Shown: one piece after another, positions 48,465 through 57,072 of the stretch | How positions within the stretch are numbered: the first letter of the stretch is position 1 | Layout of the letters: every line of letters begins with the position of its first letter | NCBI GenBank assembly: GCA_003612625.1 | Contig: RAZJ01000001.1 | Location: 124,001-188,000 of the forward strand | Direction of reading: 5' to 3' | DNA: 64,000 bases | DNA from: a bacterium 1XD42-1 | GTDB lineage: Bacteria > Bacillota > Clostridia > Oscillospirales > Ruminococcaceae | Position numbers and translations under genes: made by a program | The notes under the pieces: generated by a model | Seen by the model: only the letters and a program-made list of their open reading frames with translations | Database searches by the model: none | What the model was told of the DNA's origin: nothing

Positions 48465-49031
48465 ATGAATTGTTTTTCCCACATTACTATGGGACGCTAT
48501 TTATATCAGTATTTCCGCGATAATATGGATATCCGGCTGAAAAAAAGAACCTTCGTTCTATGGAACGTGATGCCGGATTTAGCTCCCAGCTTATTGCGCC
48601 TTTCCCATTTTAAAAAGGATATTTATGATTTGGTCATGGAAAAAGCCCAATATCTGGCCCGGGAAGGGGCTTCTTTATCCCCTTCCCAATTCAGCAAGCA
48701 AATGGGGATTCTGTGCCATTTTATGTCTGACTTTTTTTGCTACGCCCATGCGGAATATTTTGACGGCGGCAAAATTGCCCATTTTAAATATGAAATCGGT
48801 ATGCAGCTTTTCGGATACCGCAACCGTGAAATGCTCCATGCTGTGGATCTGATTTCCCATGCGGCGGCAGTCGATCAGTCTTTAGCCCTGTATGAACAGA
48901 TTAACAAGCTCCATGAACAATATCGGGAAATTGCCCCTTCCTGGGCTGTGGACTTTATTTATTCCCTGACAGCTTGTGTTGATTTAATGATGGGAATGAA
49001 AAATAAACCCGTTTTGGTTTCGGCAGAATAA
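48465..49031 (+). CDS. zinc-dependent phospholipase C-like protein
   Basis: A 188-residue protein resembling zinc-dependent phospholipase C (Zn_dep_PLPC) family members found in Clostridia. Zinc-type histidines and acids lie in NCFSHITMGRYLYQYF, VMPDLAPSLL, GILCHFMSDFFCYAHAEYF and HAVDLISHAAAV, the arrangement of the fold. There is no signal peptide, so the function is uncertain. I chose the ATG at 48465 over the in-frame GTG at 48456. Confidence 0.75.
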   Translation: MNCFSHITMGRYLYQYFRDNMDIRLKKRTFVLWNVMPDLAPSLLRLSHFKKDIYDLVMEKAQYLAREGASLSPSQFSKQMGILCHFMSDFFCYAHAEYFDGGKIAHFKYEIGMQLFGYRNREMLHAVDLISHAAAVDQSLALYEQINKLHEQYREIAPSWAVDFIYSLTACVDLMMGMKNKPVLVSAE

Positions 49032-49111
49032 CTTAAAATATGCGCATTTTAAGTACTTATAAGCAGCTAATTTGATTGGCTGCTTATTTTATGTAAAATT
49101 TTCTCAAAGAC

Positions 49112-49140
49112 TTGACAAGTAATCAATCTTTTTATATTAT
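49112..49140 (+). promoter_or_regulatory. sigmaA promoter of the perR-rbr operon
   Basis: TTGACA (49112-49117), 17 bases, TATTAT (49135-49140), directly followed by the PerR-like box. Confidence 0.8.
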
Positions 49141-49159
49141 AATAATAATCATTATTATT
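49141..49159 (+). promoter_or_regulatory. PerR/Fur-type operator
   Basis: AATAATAAT-C-ATTATTATT, a perfect 9-1-9 inverted repeat that begins right after the -10. It resembles PerR (TTATAATnATTATAA) and Fur boxes and lies over the transcription start, so binding should repress the operon. Confidence 0.75.
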
Positions 49160-49176
49160 TTAAAGGGGAAAGCCCG

Positions 49177-49584
49177 ATGAAATATTCCAGACAGCGGGAA
49201 TTGATTTATAAAACCGTTATGGAAAATCCAATTCATCCTTCGGCTGATACGGTATATGCTTTGGTTCGCAAAGAACAGCCTACCATCAGCTTAGGTACTG
49301 TGTACCGGAATCTGAATCTTCTGGTCCGGGAAGGTATGCTGCAAAAAATTTCCTTTCCGAATGTTTCCGACCATTTTGACGGCAGGCTGGAAGAACATTG
49401 CCACATCCTTTGCCAACAATGCGGGCGGGTTTATGATATGGATTCCCCTCGCCTGGATATTGCTGCGCTGCAAAAAAGACCTGGCCATTTTCGGATCACA
49501 GGCTGTCATATTTATTTTACCGGCATTTGTGAAGCTTGTTTAAAACATTTTAATCAATTTGAAAGTGAGGACGAATTTTTATGA
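49177..49584 (+). CDS. perR: peroxide-responsive repressor PerR (Fur family)
   Basis: A 135-residue Fur-family repressor. The DNA-binding N-terminus includes [20 protein letters not shown] with [14 protein letters not shown]. The regulatory metal site pattern [22 protein letters not shown] carries His and Asp residues as in PerR, and two CxxC pairs (CQQC, CEAC) form the structural zinc site. PerR releases DNA when its His ligands are oxidised by peroxide. The operon encodes rubrerythrin next, and the operator lies over its own promoter, so autoregulation is likely. Confidence 0.9.
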   Translation: MKYSRQRELIYKTVMENPIHPSADTVYALVRKEQPTISLGTVYRNLNLLVREGMLQKISFPNVSDHFDGRLEEHCHILCQQCGRVYDMDSPRLDIAALQKRPGHFRITGCHIYFTGICEACLKHFNQFESEDEFL

Positions 49585-50120
49585 AACCATTAAAAGGATC
49601 TAAAACAGAAGCAAATCTTGCCGCGGCTTTTGCCGGGGAATCCCAGGCCCGCAATAAATATACATATTATGCTTCTAAAGCAAAAAAAGAAGGATATAAC
49701 CAGATTGCTGACCTGTTCCTGGAAACGGCTGATAATGAAAAAGAACATGCTAAAATCTGGTTTAAACTGCTCCATGACGGCGTAGGCACTACCGCCGAAA
49801 ATTTGAAAGATGCTGCCGCCGGAGAAAACTATGAATGGACTTCTATGTATAACACTTTCGCAAAAGAAGCCCAGGAAGAAGGTTTTGACCAAATCGCTGC
49901 TTTGTTTGAAGCCGTAGGAAAAATCGAAAAAGAACATGAAGAACGGTATTTAACCCTTTTGGCCAATGTAGAAGGCAATTCGGTTTTCCAAAAAGGTGAT
50001 ATTGTTATATGGAAATGTGCAAACTGCGGCCATATCCATGTGGGTACTTCTGCTCCGGAAGTTTGCCCTGTGTGTAACCATCCGCAGTCCTATTTCCAGA
50101 TCCAAGCAAAAAACTATTGA
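49581..50120 (+). CDS. rbr: rubrerythrin (peroxidase), first copy
   Basis: Rubrerythrin reduces H2O2 with electrons from rubredoxin or NADH carriers. The 179-residue protein has the N-terminal ferritin-like diiron domain ([20 protein letters not shown] with Glu/Glu-x2-His, [13 protein letters not shown]) and the C-terminal rubredoxin-type domain ([10 protein letters not shown] and CPVCNHP). Its ATG overlaps the perR stop by 4 bases, coupling both. A second copy at 59778 is about 60 percent identical by eye. A terminator follows. Confidence 0.95.
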   Translation: MKPLKGSKTEANLAAAFAGESQARNKYTYYASKAKKEGYNQIADLFLETADNEKEHAKIWFKLLHDGVGTTAENLKDAAAGENYEWTSMYNTFAKEAQEEGFDQIAALFEAVGKIEKEHEERYLTLLANVEGNSVFQKGDIVIWKCANCGHIHVGTSAPEVCPVCNHPQSYFQIQAKNY

Positions 50121-50129
50121 TCCTATACA

Positions 50130-50157
50130 AAAGCCGTGTTGTCCACGGCTTTTTTTA
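50130..50157 (+). terminator. intrinsic terminator after perR-rbr
   Basis: AAGCCGTG/CACGGCTT stem with a loop of five to six bases and seven T. Confidence 0.8.
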
Positions 50158-50186
50158 TTGCCAAATTGCAGGAAACCGTGTATACT
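50158..50186 (+). promoter_or_regulatory. sigmaA promoter of the GH13 gene
   Basis: TTGCCA (50158-50163), 17 bases, TATACT (50181-50186), immediately after the terminator. Confidence 0.65.
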
Positions 50187-50237
50187 TATTGTTGATGTCG
50201 TTACTCTTATTTTTTTATTTTTAGGGAGGAGATTTCT

Positions 50238-51926
50238 ATGAGCTGGGTAAATGAATCTATATTATACCATATTTATCCTCTTGGATTCTGCGGCGCTCCG
50301 CAAAAAAATGACGGGGTTTTAACTCCCAGAATCGAAAAATTAGTGGATTGGATTCCTCATTTAAAAGACCTTTCTGTCAATGGGGTTTATTTAGGCCCTG
50401 TATTTTCTTCCAGTGAACATGGATATGATACAAAAGACTATTATCAGATTGACTGCCGTTTGGGCGATAATGAAACTTTTAAAAAGGTTTGTGACGCCCT
50501 CCATGAAAATGGCATCCGCGTCATTTTAGACGGGGTTTTTAACCATGTAGGCCGGGAATTCTGGGCCTTCCAGGATATTCAGAAAAACCAGCAGCAATCG
50601 AAATATTGCGGCTGGTTCCATAACTTGAACTTTGGCGGCAATTCCCCTGCCGGCGATCCTTTCTGGTACGAAGGCTGGCAGGGCCACTATAATTTGGTGA
50701 AATTAAACCTCCGGAATCCTGAGGTTGTCAGCCATTTGTTAGGCGCTGTTGAATTGTGGATGAATGAATTTAAAATTGACGGGCTGCGTCTTGATGCCGC
50801 AGACTGCATTGATCCCGATTTTTTCCGTACCCTCCGCTCTTTCTGTAAAGGAAAAAATCCTGACTTCTGGCTTATGGGCGAAATCATCCACGGCGATTAT
50901 AACCGCTGGGCCAATCCTTCTATGCTGGATTCTGTTACCAACTACGAATGTCAAAAAGGATTGTATTCTTCCCACAATGATAAAAATTATTTTGAAATTG
51001 GATATTCTTTGAACCGCCAGTTCGGCAACGGTGGTATCTATAAGGATATTTGCTTATATAATTTCGTAGATAACCATGATGTCAACCGTTTGGCCAGCTT
51101 CTTAAAAAATCCCAAACATTTAGCCCTCACTTATACGATTTTATATACCATGCCTGGTGTTCCTTCCTTATATTATGGCAGCGAATGGGGTATCCATGGC
51201 AAACGGGACGCCCATTCTGATACGGTCCTGCGTCCTTGCCTGGATTTGGGCCAGATCCCAGATGCGGATAACGCTTTATGCGAATATTTACAGCAGTTGG
51301 GCCGTTTGCGCCAAAGCTTGCGTCCTCTCCAATATGGCAGATATGAACAAAGCATGTTGAAAAATGAACAGTTCGTATTTTGCCGGGAATGTGATGGGGA
51401 ACGGGTCTTTATCGCATTGAACCTGTCCGATACCCCTCAATATGTGGAGTTCCGCTTCCAGCCCGGAAAATTAACCGATCTCCTGTCCGGTACGGAATTT
51501 GAAAGCAACGACGGTAATTACAAATTTGAATTGCCTGCTTATGGCGCCCGTATTATGGCAACTGCCGGCGCTATGGCTCAAAAAGATTCCCAGCCTGTTC
51601 AGACTTCTATCTTTACGCCGGAAGAAAAACCTGCTGCACCAGCCGCACCAGAACATCCGGAAGCTCCTGTGCCTCCAAAAGAGGACAAACCTGTTGAAAA
51701 AGAAAAAGTTAAAATTCCTGCGGGAGATACGCCTGTTAAACCAGGACGGTATCAGGACAGCTTTGGAAAAGAATATCAGGTGATTGGGGTAGGTAAAGAG
51801 GAAGACGGTCTTGCTGAAGTCGTCGTTTATCAAGAATTATTTGGAAACTGTACCCTTTGGGTCATGCCTTTATCTAAATTTACAGAAAATACCGAAGATG
51901 GCCCCCGTTTTTACCGGGTTTCTTAA
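50238..51926 (+). CDS. GH13 alpha-amylase family protein fused to a DUF1653-like domain
   Basis: A 562-residue cytosolic glycoside hydrolase of clan GH-H. The (beta/alpha)8 barrel shows LDGVFNHVG, the nucleophile region DGLRLDAAD (Asp186), acid/base GEI (Glu215) and FVDNHD (Asp281). After a beta-domain, a Pro/Glu/Lys linker (residues about 455-495) leads to a C-terminal segment (GRYQDSFGKEYQVIGVGK, VVYQELFGNCTLWVMPLSKF) that matches DUF1653. This fusion is uncommon. It likely acts on intracellular alpha-glucans or maltodextrins. AGGGAGGAGA precedes the start. A GT2 gene follows after three bases. Confidence 0.9.
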   Translation: MSWVNESILYHIYPLGFCGAPQKNDGVLTPRIEKLVDWIPHLKDLSVNGVYLGPVFSSSEHGYDTKDYYQIDCRLGDNETFKKVCDALHENGIRVILDGVFNHVGREFWAFQDIQKNQQQSKYCGWFHNLNFGGNSPAGDPFWYEGWQGHYNLVKLNLRNPEVVSHLLGAVELWMNEFKIDGLRLDAADCIDPDFFRTLRSFCKGKNPDFWLMGEIIHGDYNRWANPSMLDSVTNYECQKGLYSSHNDKNYFEIGYSLNRQFGNGGIYKDICLYNFVDNHDVNRLASFLKNPKHLALTYTILYTMPGVPSLYYGSEWGIHGKRDAHSDTVLRPCLDLGQIPDADNALCEYLQQLGRLRQSLRPLQYGRYEQSMLKNEQFVFCRECDGERVFIALNLSDTPQYVEFRFQPGKLTDLLSGTEFESNDGNYKFELPAYGARIMATAGAMAQKDSQPVQTSIFTPEEKPAAPAAPEHPEAPVPPKEDKPVEKEKVKIPAGDTPVKPGRYQDSFGKEYQVIGVGKEEDGLAEVVVYQELFGNCTLWVMPLSKFTENTEDGPRFYRVS

Positions 51927-51929
51927 ACA

Positions 51930-52970
51930 ATGGCTACCATTAGTGTCTGCATGATTGTGAAGGATGAAGCAGAAAATTTAGGGCCTTGTTTGGGCTGCCT
52001 CAAGGATTTTGTGGAGGAAATCATTATTGTTGATACAGGCTCCAAAGATGATACAAAAGAAATTGCCCGCCAATATACCGATCAGGTCTATGATTTCCTT
52101 TGGACCGGGAATTTCTCCGAAGCCCGGAATTTCGCTTTTTCCTTAGCATCTATGGAATATATCTATTCTGCTGATGCAGATGAACGGATCGATCCCAAAA
52201 ATCAGGAACGGTTCCGCCTTTTGAAGGCTGCCCTGCTGCCGGAAGTGGAAATTGTCCAAATGCGGTATGCCAACCAATTGGAAAATGGCTGCGTTTACAA
52301 TTTTGATGAGGAATACCGTCCAAAACTGTTTAAACGCCTCCGCACCTTCCGCTGGGCTTCTCCCATTCATGAAACCATTGTCACCAGCCCTGTTATATTT
52401 GACAGTGACATTATTATTGGCCATTTTCCAAAGTCCCCTCATGGCGCCAGGGATTTAGCCATATTCCGCCGCGCATCCGAACAAAATCCTTTGGACAGCC
52501 GTTTGCAGCATATGTATGCAATGGAGTTATATTTGGCTGGGGAACTGGAGGATTTACTGCTGGCGCGTCCGTATTTCGAAAACGAGATAAAAAGCGACAA
52601 AAGAACTCTGGATGAAACAGCCGAAGCCCGCTGTATTCTTGCTCGGGCTGCTCGCCTTGCTGGAGATACTGACAGCTTCTATCATACGGCTTTATTGGGG
52701 GTTGTAGGCTCCCCCTGTGCGGAATTGTGTTGTGAAATTGGTGAATTTTATCTTTCACGACGTGCCTATGAAGATGCTATTCCCTGGTTTTCCCATGCCA
52801 TTGAAAATGCAGCCTGTTTACTGGTTGCAAAGGCTTGCGGAAGCTGGCCTATGGAGGGATTGGCAAAATGCTGGGATGCTTTGGGCAATCCGGAACAAGC
52901 CCATTACTGGAAAGATTCTGCGAAAGCCTGGAATCCCGGGATGCTGGAAAAAAATCATTCAGTCAGATAA
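51930..52970 (+). CDS. family 2 glycosyltransferase with C-terminal TPR-like region
   Basis: A 346-residue cytosolic protein. The GT2 fold is clear: ISVCMIVKDEAENL, EEIIIVDTGSKDDTKEIA, and YSADADERIDPKNQERF with the DxD motif. From about residue 210 a helical, TPR-like region follows (AEARCILARAARLAGDTDSF, FYLSRRAYEDAIPWFSHAI). This combination resembles SunS-like and other peptide- or protein-modifying transferases as well as LPS-type enzymes; the acceptor is unknown. It is translated from the GH13 mRNA (3-base gap). Confidence 0.88.
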   Translation: MATISVCMIVKDEAENLGPCLGCLKDFVEEIIIVDTGSKDDTKEIARQYTDQVYDFLWTGNFSEARNFAFSLASMEYIYSADADERIDPKNQERFRLLKAALLPEVEIVQMRYANQLENGCVYNFDEEYRPKLFKRLRTFRWASPIHETIVTSPVIFDSDIIIGHFPKSPHGARDLAIFRRASEQNPLDSRLQHMYAMELYLAGELEDLLLARPYFENEIKSDKRTLDETAEARCILARAARLAGDTDSFYHTALLGVVGSPCAELCCEIGEFYLSRRAYEDAIPWFSHAIENAACLLVAKACGSWPMEGLAKCWDALGNPEQAHYWKDSAKAWNPGMLEKNHSVR

Positions 52971-53003
52971 AAAAATCCCCTCACTTTCTGTGAGGGGATT
53001 TTT
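52971..53003. terminator. bidirectional intrinsic terminator
   Basis: AAAAATCCCCTCAC/GTGAGGGGATTTTT, 14-bp perfect stem with a 5-base loop. Serves the GT2 gene (plus) and hydA (minus). Confidence 0.88.
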
Positions 53004-53006
53004 ATT

Positions 53007-54758
53007 TTAATCTCTGTGAGGTGCCCGTGGCATTTCCCATACGGTATGATCGGTATGGAGTAATAAGTGTGCCTTATGGGAACCGGGAGTTTCTAAATAA
53101 TCCTGGTAAAGTTTCAATACATCTTCGTTTTCATGGGAGAAACGTTTCGGCGCTTTTTCATCTAAATCATAGAGATTGCCTTTCCGGATATTGGCTAATT
53201 CTTCTCCATCATGAATGGGCTGCCCGCCGCCGCCTACACAGCCGCCTGGACATGCCATAACTTCTACAAAGTCATACCGTACTTCACCAGCTTCAATGGC
53301 TTCCAGTAAATGACGGGTATTCCCTAAGCCGCTGACAACTGCTGCATGAATTTCCGCTTCCCCAATGTGTACAGTTCCTTCTGTCCAGCCTTTTTTATCA
53401 ATGTTGCCCCGTACTGCTTTGAAAGCATCTGGAGAAGGATTTTCCCCTGTAATCAGATAGTATGCGGAACGCAATGCCGCTTCCATAACGCCGCCTGTGG
53501 TGCCGAAAATAACTCCTGCGCCTGTTCCATCCCGCATCAGCCGATCACATTCCTGATCTTTTAATGTATCCGGCTGGATATGGGCCGCACGTATCATATG
53601 CACCAATTCACGGGTGGTCAATACATAATCTACATCATGTCCGGCGTATTCTTCATAGAATAATTCCATGTTGGATTCGCCCTTTTTCGCCGTACATGGC
53701 ATAATAGAAACCGTTACGATCTTTTCTGGTTTTACGCCAATGCTTTGTGCAAAATACGTTTTCATTACGGCACCAAACATCTGCTGGGGTGATTTCGCTG
53801 TGGAAAGCTGCGGTACTAAATGAGGATACTGGGATTTGACAAACCGAATCCATCCCGGGCAGCAGGAGGTAAACATTGGACGGTTTCTCGTTTCGCCTTT
53901 GCGGAAACGTTCTACAAATTCCCGGCCTTCTTCCATAATGGTTAAATCTGCTGAAAATGTTGTATCAAATACATAGTCAAATCCGATCCGCCGCAGTGCA
54001 TCTACGATCTTCCCTATGGTAGCTTCTTCCCGGCCTAAACCGATTCGTTCTCCCCAGGCGGCTCGGACAGCAGGTGCTACCTGTACCACAGTAATTACAT
54101 CTTTATTTTCGATAGCATCCCAGACTTTTTCCGTATCGTCCCGGGCACGCAATGCTGATGTTGGACAATGGGTAATACATTGCCCGCAAAGGGAGCAGTC
54201 TGCTTCTTCAATTTTACGGCCCCCGGAAACATTGATCGATGTACGGGAACCTGTCCCAACCAGATCCCATATATGCAGGCTTTGGATTTTGTCACAAATC
54301 TGGATGCAGCGCATACATTTAATACATTTGCTGGAATCCCGGATCAATGGGAAATCTTTATTCCATAGAATCCGTTCAATATCTGTTTGGAAGGGGACTT
54401 CTATAATATTAAAATCACTGGCTATTTTCTGCAAAGAACAATTTGCATGACGGGGACAAACTGCACAATTGCATTCATGCTGGGACATCAGCAGTTCTAC
54501 TGTTGTCCTGCGGCTTTTCCGTACCCGCGGGCTGTTCGTATGTACTATCATGCCTTCTTCTACTGCGTTATTACAGGCAGTAACAAGATGTTCTTTTCCT
54601 TCGATTTCTACGACGCAGACCCGGCAGGCTGCAATTTCATTGACCCCTTTTAAATAACAAAGTTTCGGAATCGGAATGCCTATGCTTTTTGCCGCTTCCA
54701 TAATTGTCGTTTCCTCAGGAACACTGACAGAACGATTATCAATGGTCAAGTTTACCAT
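53007..54758 (-). CDS. hydA: [FeFe] hydrogenase, multi-cluster (HydA-type)
   Basis: A 583-residue iron-only hydrogenase that makes or consumes H2. The N-terminus has a [2Fe-2S] domain (CYLKGVNEIAACRVCVVEI), then a His/Cys cluster site (HECNCAVCPRHANC), two [4Fe-4S] motifs (CIKCMRCIQICD, CSLCGQCITHCP), and the catalytic H-cluster with all three signatures: TSCCPGW, MPCTAKKGE and EVMACPGGCVGGGGQP. This is the length and order of group A, NAD-linked enzymes. Its start overlaps the flavoprotein gene stop, so the two make one complex. No HydC/NuoE gene is seen. Confidence 0.95.
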   Translation of the reverse strand: MVNLTIDNRSVSVPEETTIMEAAKSIGIPIPKLCYLKGVNEIAACRVCVVEIEGKEHLVTACNNAVEEGMIVHTNSPRVRKSRRTTVELLMSQHECNCAVCPRHANCSLQKIASDFNIIEVPFQTDIERILWNKDFPLIRDSSKCIKCMRCIQICDKIQSLHIWDLVGTGSRTSINVSGGRKIEEADCSLCGQCITHCPTSALRARDDTEKVWDAIENKDVITVVQVAPAVRAAWGERIGLGREEATIGKIVDALRRIGFDYVFDTTFSADLTIMEEGREFVERFRKGETRNRPMFTSCCPGWIRFVKSQYPHLVPQLSTAKSPQQMFGAVMKTYFAQSIGVKPEKIVTVSIMPCTAKKGESNMELFYEEYAGHDVDYVLTTRELVHMIRAAHIQPDTLKDQECDRLMRDGTGAGVIFGTTGGVMEAALRSAYYLITGENPSPDAFKAVRGNIDKKGWTEGTVHIGEAEIHAAVVSGLGNTRHLLEAIEAGEVRYDFVEVMACPGGCVGGGGQPIHDGEELANIRKGNLYDLDEKAPKRFSHENEDVLKLYQDYLETPGSHKAHLLLHTDHTVWEMPRAPHRD

Positions 54759-56584
54759 AATGTTTCTCTCCCTCCCTTAAAGATACCGAAGCCAAAGTGA
54801 TCACAGCGCAGACATCTGGAAGCTTCCTGTCTTCCTTCCTGCTCATTCATGCCGATCTCACAGCCTTCAAAGTCTTTAACACGTTCACATGCTTCCCGTT
54901 CTGTCATATTGACCCGACCGCAAGGTGTATGGTCAGACAAATCCGGTTCCGGAATGGAAACGCCTGCGGAAATGGTGTGATGATATCCTAAATATTCATC
55001 TATGTTGGCAGCAATAACTTTAGCTGCACCAATGGCTTTAATAACAGAGGCTGGGCCTGTTGCACAGTCACCGCCTGCAAAAACACCAGGAATATTTACA
55101 AAACCACCGAATTTTTCTGCTACAATATGGCCTTTTACAACAGGCATACCTGCTTCTTCAAAGTGCTGGTATTCAATTTCCTGACCAATGGCGATAATTA
55201 AAGTATTACATGGAATAAATACATCTTCTTCTCCGGAAGATTTTACACTGGCCCGGCCATTCTTAATGGCTCCAATCATTTGCGGCTGTACCCATAATCC
55301 GGTCACATGGCCGTTTTCATCCACTTCTATCTGTTTCGGCGCTTTCAAAACCTGTACTTCTACGCCTTCCGCCATGGCTCCTTCAATTTCAGAAGGTAAA
55401 GCTGTCATATCCGCTACACGCCGGCGGTAAACAATGCTGACTTTAGAAGCTCCCATGCGGACAGAGGTACGTACCGCATCCATGGATACGTTTCCGCCGC
55501 CAATAACAATGACTTCCTGTCCCGTTAAATCCCGCAGTTCGCCCCGACCTACTTCCCGCAAGAATTGTACGGCACTTAATACGCCTTCCGCATCTTCATG
55601 CTCTATGCCTAATTTCTTGTCGGTGCTGGCCCCAATGGTAATCAGAACTGCGTCATATTCTTTCCGCAGATCCTGAATGGTAATATCTTTTCCAATCCGC
55701 AATCCGTGTTTGACTTCCACGCCTGTTGCTAAGATTGCTTCAATATCATCATCCAAACGATCCTTTGGCAGACGGTAATTGGGTATGCCGTAACGGAGCA
55801 TTCCGCCTAATTCCGGCAGCATTTCAAAAACAGTGGTCTGATGGCCCATAAGCTGTAAATAATAAGCGGCGCTTAATCCTCCCGGCCCGCCGCCAATAAC
55901 GGCAACCCGTTTTCCTGTGGAGGGGGCGCAAGGCGGTGGAGGTACTTTCCCGGCAAAATCGGCTGCCATCCGTTTTAAGCCCCGGATATTTACGGCATCA
56001 TCCATAATATTCCGGCGGCACCGGGCTTCACAAGGATGCTCACAGATAAAGCCGCAAGTGGTTGGGAAAGGATTGTCTTTGCGGATCAGCCGGATCGCAT
56101 CCTGATAACGTCCTGTTTTTACTAACGCTATGTAACCAGGAATATCTACCTGGGCCGGACACAAAGATTTGCATGGAATGGCCTGTTTATAATTGCAGGT
56201 ACATTTCCCGTCCCGAATGTGAGATTCGTAATCATCCCGGAATCCGACAAGTCCTGTCAAAACCATCCGGGCCGCTTCATATCCAATGGCACAGTCGGCA
56301 GAATGCATGATCGAATCCGCCGTTTTTTCGATCAGTGTAAGGGTTTCCATTGTTGCATTCCCTTTTAAGACATCCTCCAGCAAATTTTTAAGCTGCCCAA
56401 GGCCAATCCGGCAGGGGACACATTTCCCGCAAGTCTGGGCATGGCATAACTCCAGGAAAGCCTTTGAAACATCAATAGGGCATAATCCCGGCGGGCTTGA
56501 TTCTATGCGACGTTCCAGATTTTTGTACAACTGTTCCACGATGAGCTGCGCCTGGTTTGGAGTTGACATTTCCAATCTGCTCAT
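54752..56584 (-). CDS. flavoprotein with NuoF-type Fe-S and GltD-like domains, hydrogenase partner
   Basis: A 610-residue protein in two parts. Residues about 1-130 contain a NuoF C-terminal-like [4Fe-4S] domain (CGKCVPCRIGLGQL). The rest resembles GltD/NfnB-type NAD(P)H-dependent flavoproteins: CxxC Fe-S site (CEHPCEARCRRN), FAD motif (AVIGGGPGGLSAAYY), second Rossmann motif (VIVIGGGNVSMDAVRTS) and the FAD-closing VFAGGDCATG. It probably passes electrons between NAD(P)H and the hydrogenase, perhaps with bifurcation (inference). Start: ATG at 56584 after GGAGG. Confidence 0.88.
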   Translation of the reverse strand: MSRLEMSTPNQAQLIVEQLYKNLERRIESSPPGLCPIDVSKAFLELCHAQTCGKCVPCRIGLGQLKNLLEDVLKGNATMETLTLIEKTADSIMHSADCAIGYEAARMVLTGLVGFRDDYESHIRDGKCTCNYKQAIPCKSLCPAQVDIPGYIALVKTGRYQDAIRLIRKDNPFPTTCGFICEHPCEARCRRNIMDDAVNIRGLKRMAADFAGKVPPPPCAPSTGKRVAVIGGGPGGLSAAYYLQLMGHQTTVFEMLPELGGMLRYGIPNYRLPKDRLDDDIEAILATGVEVKHGLRIGKDITIQDLRKEYDAVLITIGASTDKKLGIEHEDAEGVLSAVQFLREVGRGELRDLTGQEVIVIGGGNVSMDAVRTSVRMGASKVSIVYRRRVADMTALPSEIEGAMAEGVEVQVLKAPKQIEVDENGHVTGLWVQPQMIGAIKNGRASVKSSGEEDVFIPCNTLIIAIGQEIEYQHFEEAGMPVVKGHIVAEKFGGFVNIPGVFAGGDCATGPASVIKAIGAAKVIAANIDEYLGYHHTISAGVSIPEPDLSDHTPCGRVNMTEREACERVKDFEGCEIGMNEQEGRQEASRCLRCDHFGFGIFKGGRETLW

Positions 56585-56743
56585 TTGTTGAATAACCTCC
56601 AATCTTTTCCTATGAAGAAAATTCCGCGATTCCCAATCTATCCCTTTCCGGCAGAAAAAGGGGAAGCCGGTTATCATCTGTTAAGAACCTATATTTTTAC
56701 AAGTTCTAAAAGTTCAGAAAACCATGAATTCTGTAACTCTTTC

Positions 56744-56772
56744 AGTGTACACCACAGAAAACATAATGTCAA
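56744..56772 (-). promoter_or_regulatory. sigmaA promoter of the hydrogenase operon
   Basis: Minus strand TTGACA (56767-56772), 17 bases, TACACT (56744-56749), leaving a leader of about 155 bases. Confidence 0.7.
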
Positions 56773-56826
56773 CCATACAAGCATAAGTTATTTTTTTGTC
56801 AAAGATTGCTAAAATTAAAAAAAAGA

Positions 56827-56844
56827 TTGTTAAAATTTAGTCAA
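56827..56844 (-). promoter_or_regulatory. possible Rex redox-repressor box upstream of the hydrogenase promoter
   Basis: TTGTTAA-AATT-TAGTCAA resembles the Rex consensus TTGTTAAnnnnTTAACAA (first half perfect, second 5/7). It lies about 55 bases upstream of the -35; the other copy at 56800 is weaker. The rest of the gap 56845-57002 is AT-rich with nothing else supported. Confidence 0.25.
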
Positions 56845-57002
56845 TTTTAGAAAAAATCATTCTTTTCCTTTTTCCTTCCCTTGTATTTTCTTTTCCTGTT
56901 TTTTTCTGGCATCCCTGCTATAAAAAACCAGCCTTTTTCTTTCCCCGTTTGGAAATTGGAAATTTGATTGCCAGGGACTTGCACAATCTAGGCTTTTCTT
57001 TA

Positions 57003-57010
57003 CATACATT
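57003..57010 (+). promoter_or_regulatory. possible sigmaE -10 element before sigK
   Basis: CATACATT matches the mother-cell sigmaE -10 pattern CATACAnT and lies about 65 bases before sigK, which is known to be sigmaE-controlled in Bacillus. The -35 region is weak, so this is tentative. Confidence 0.3.
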
Positions 57011-57072
57011 GGCATATGCGCCCCTGCACCAAATTCAGGCGGCTTTGCCGTCAATTATAGGAGGCTTGTCCC

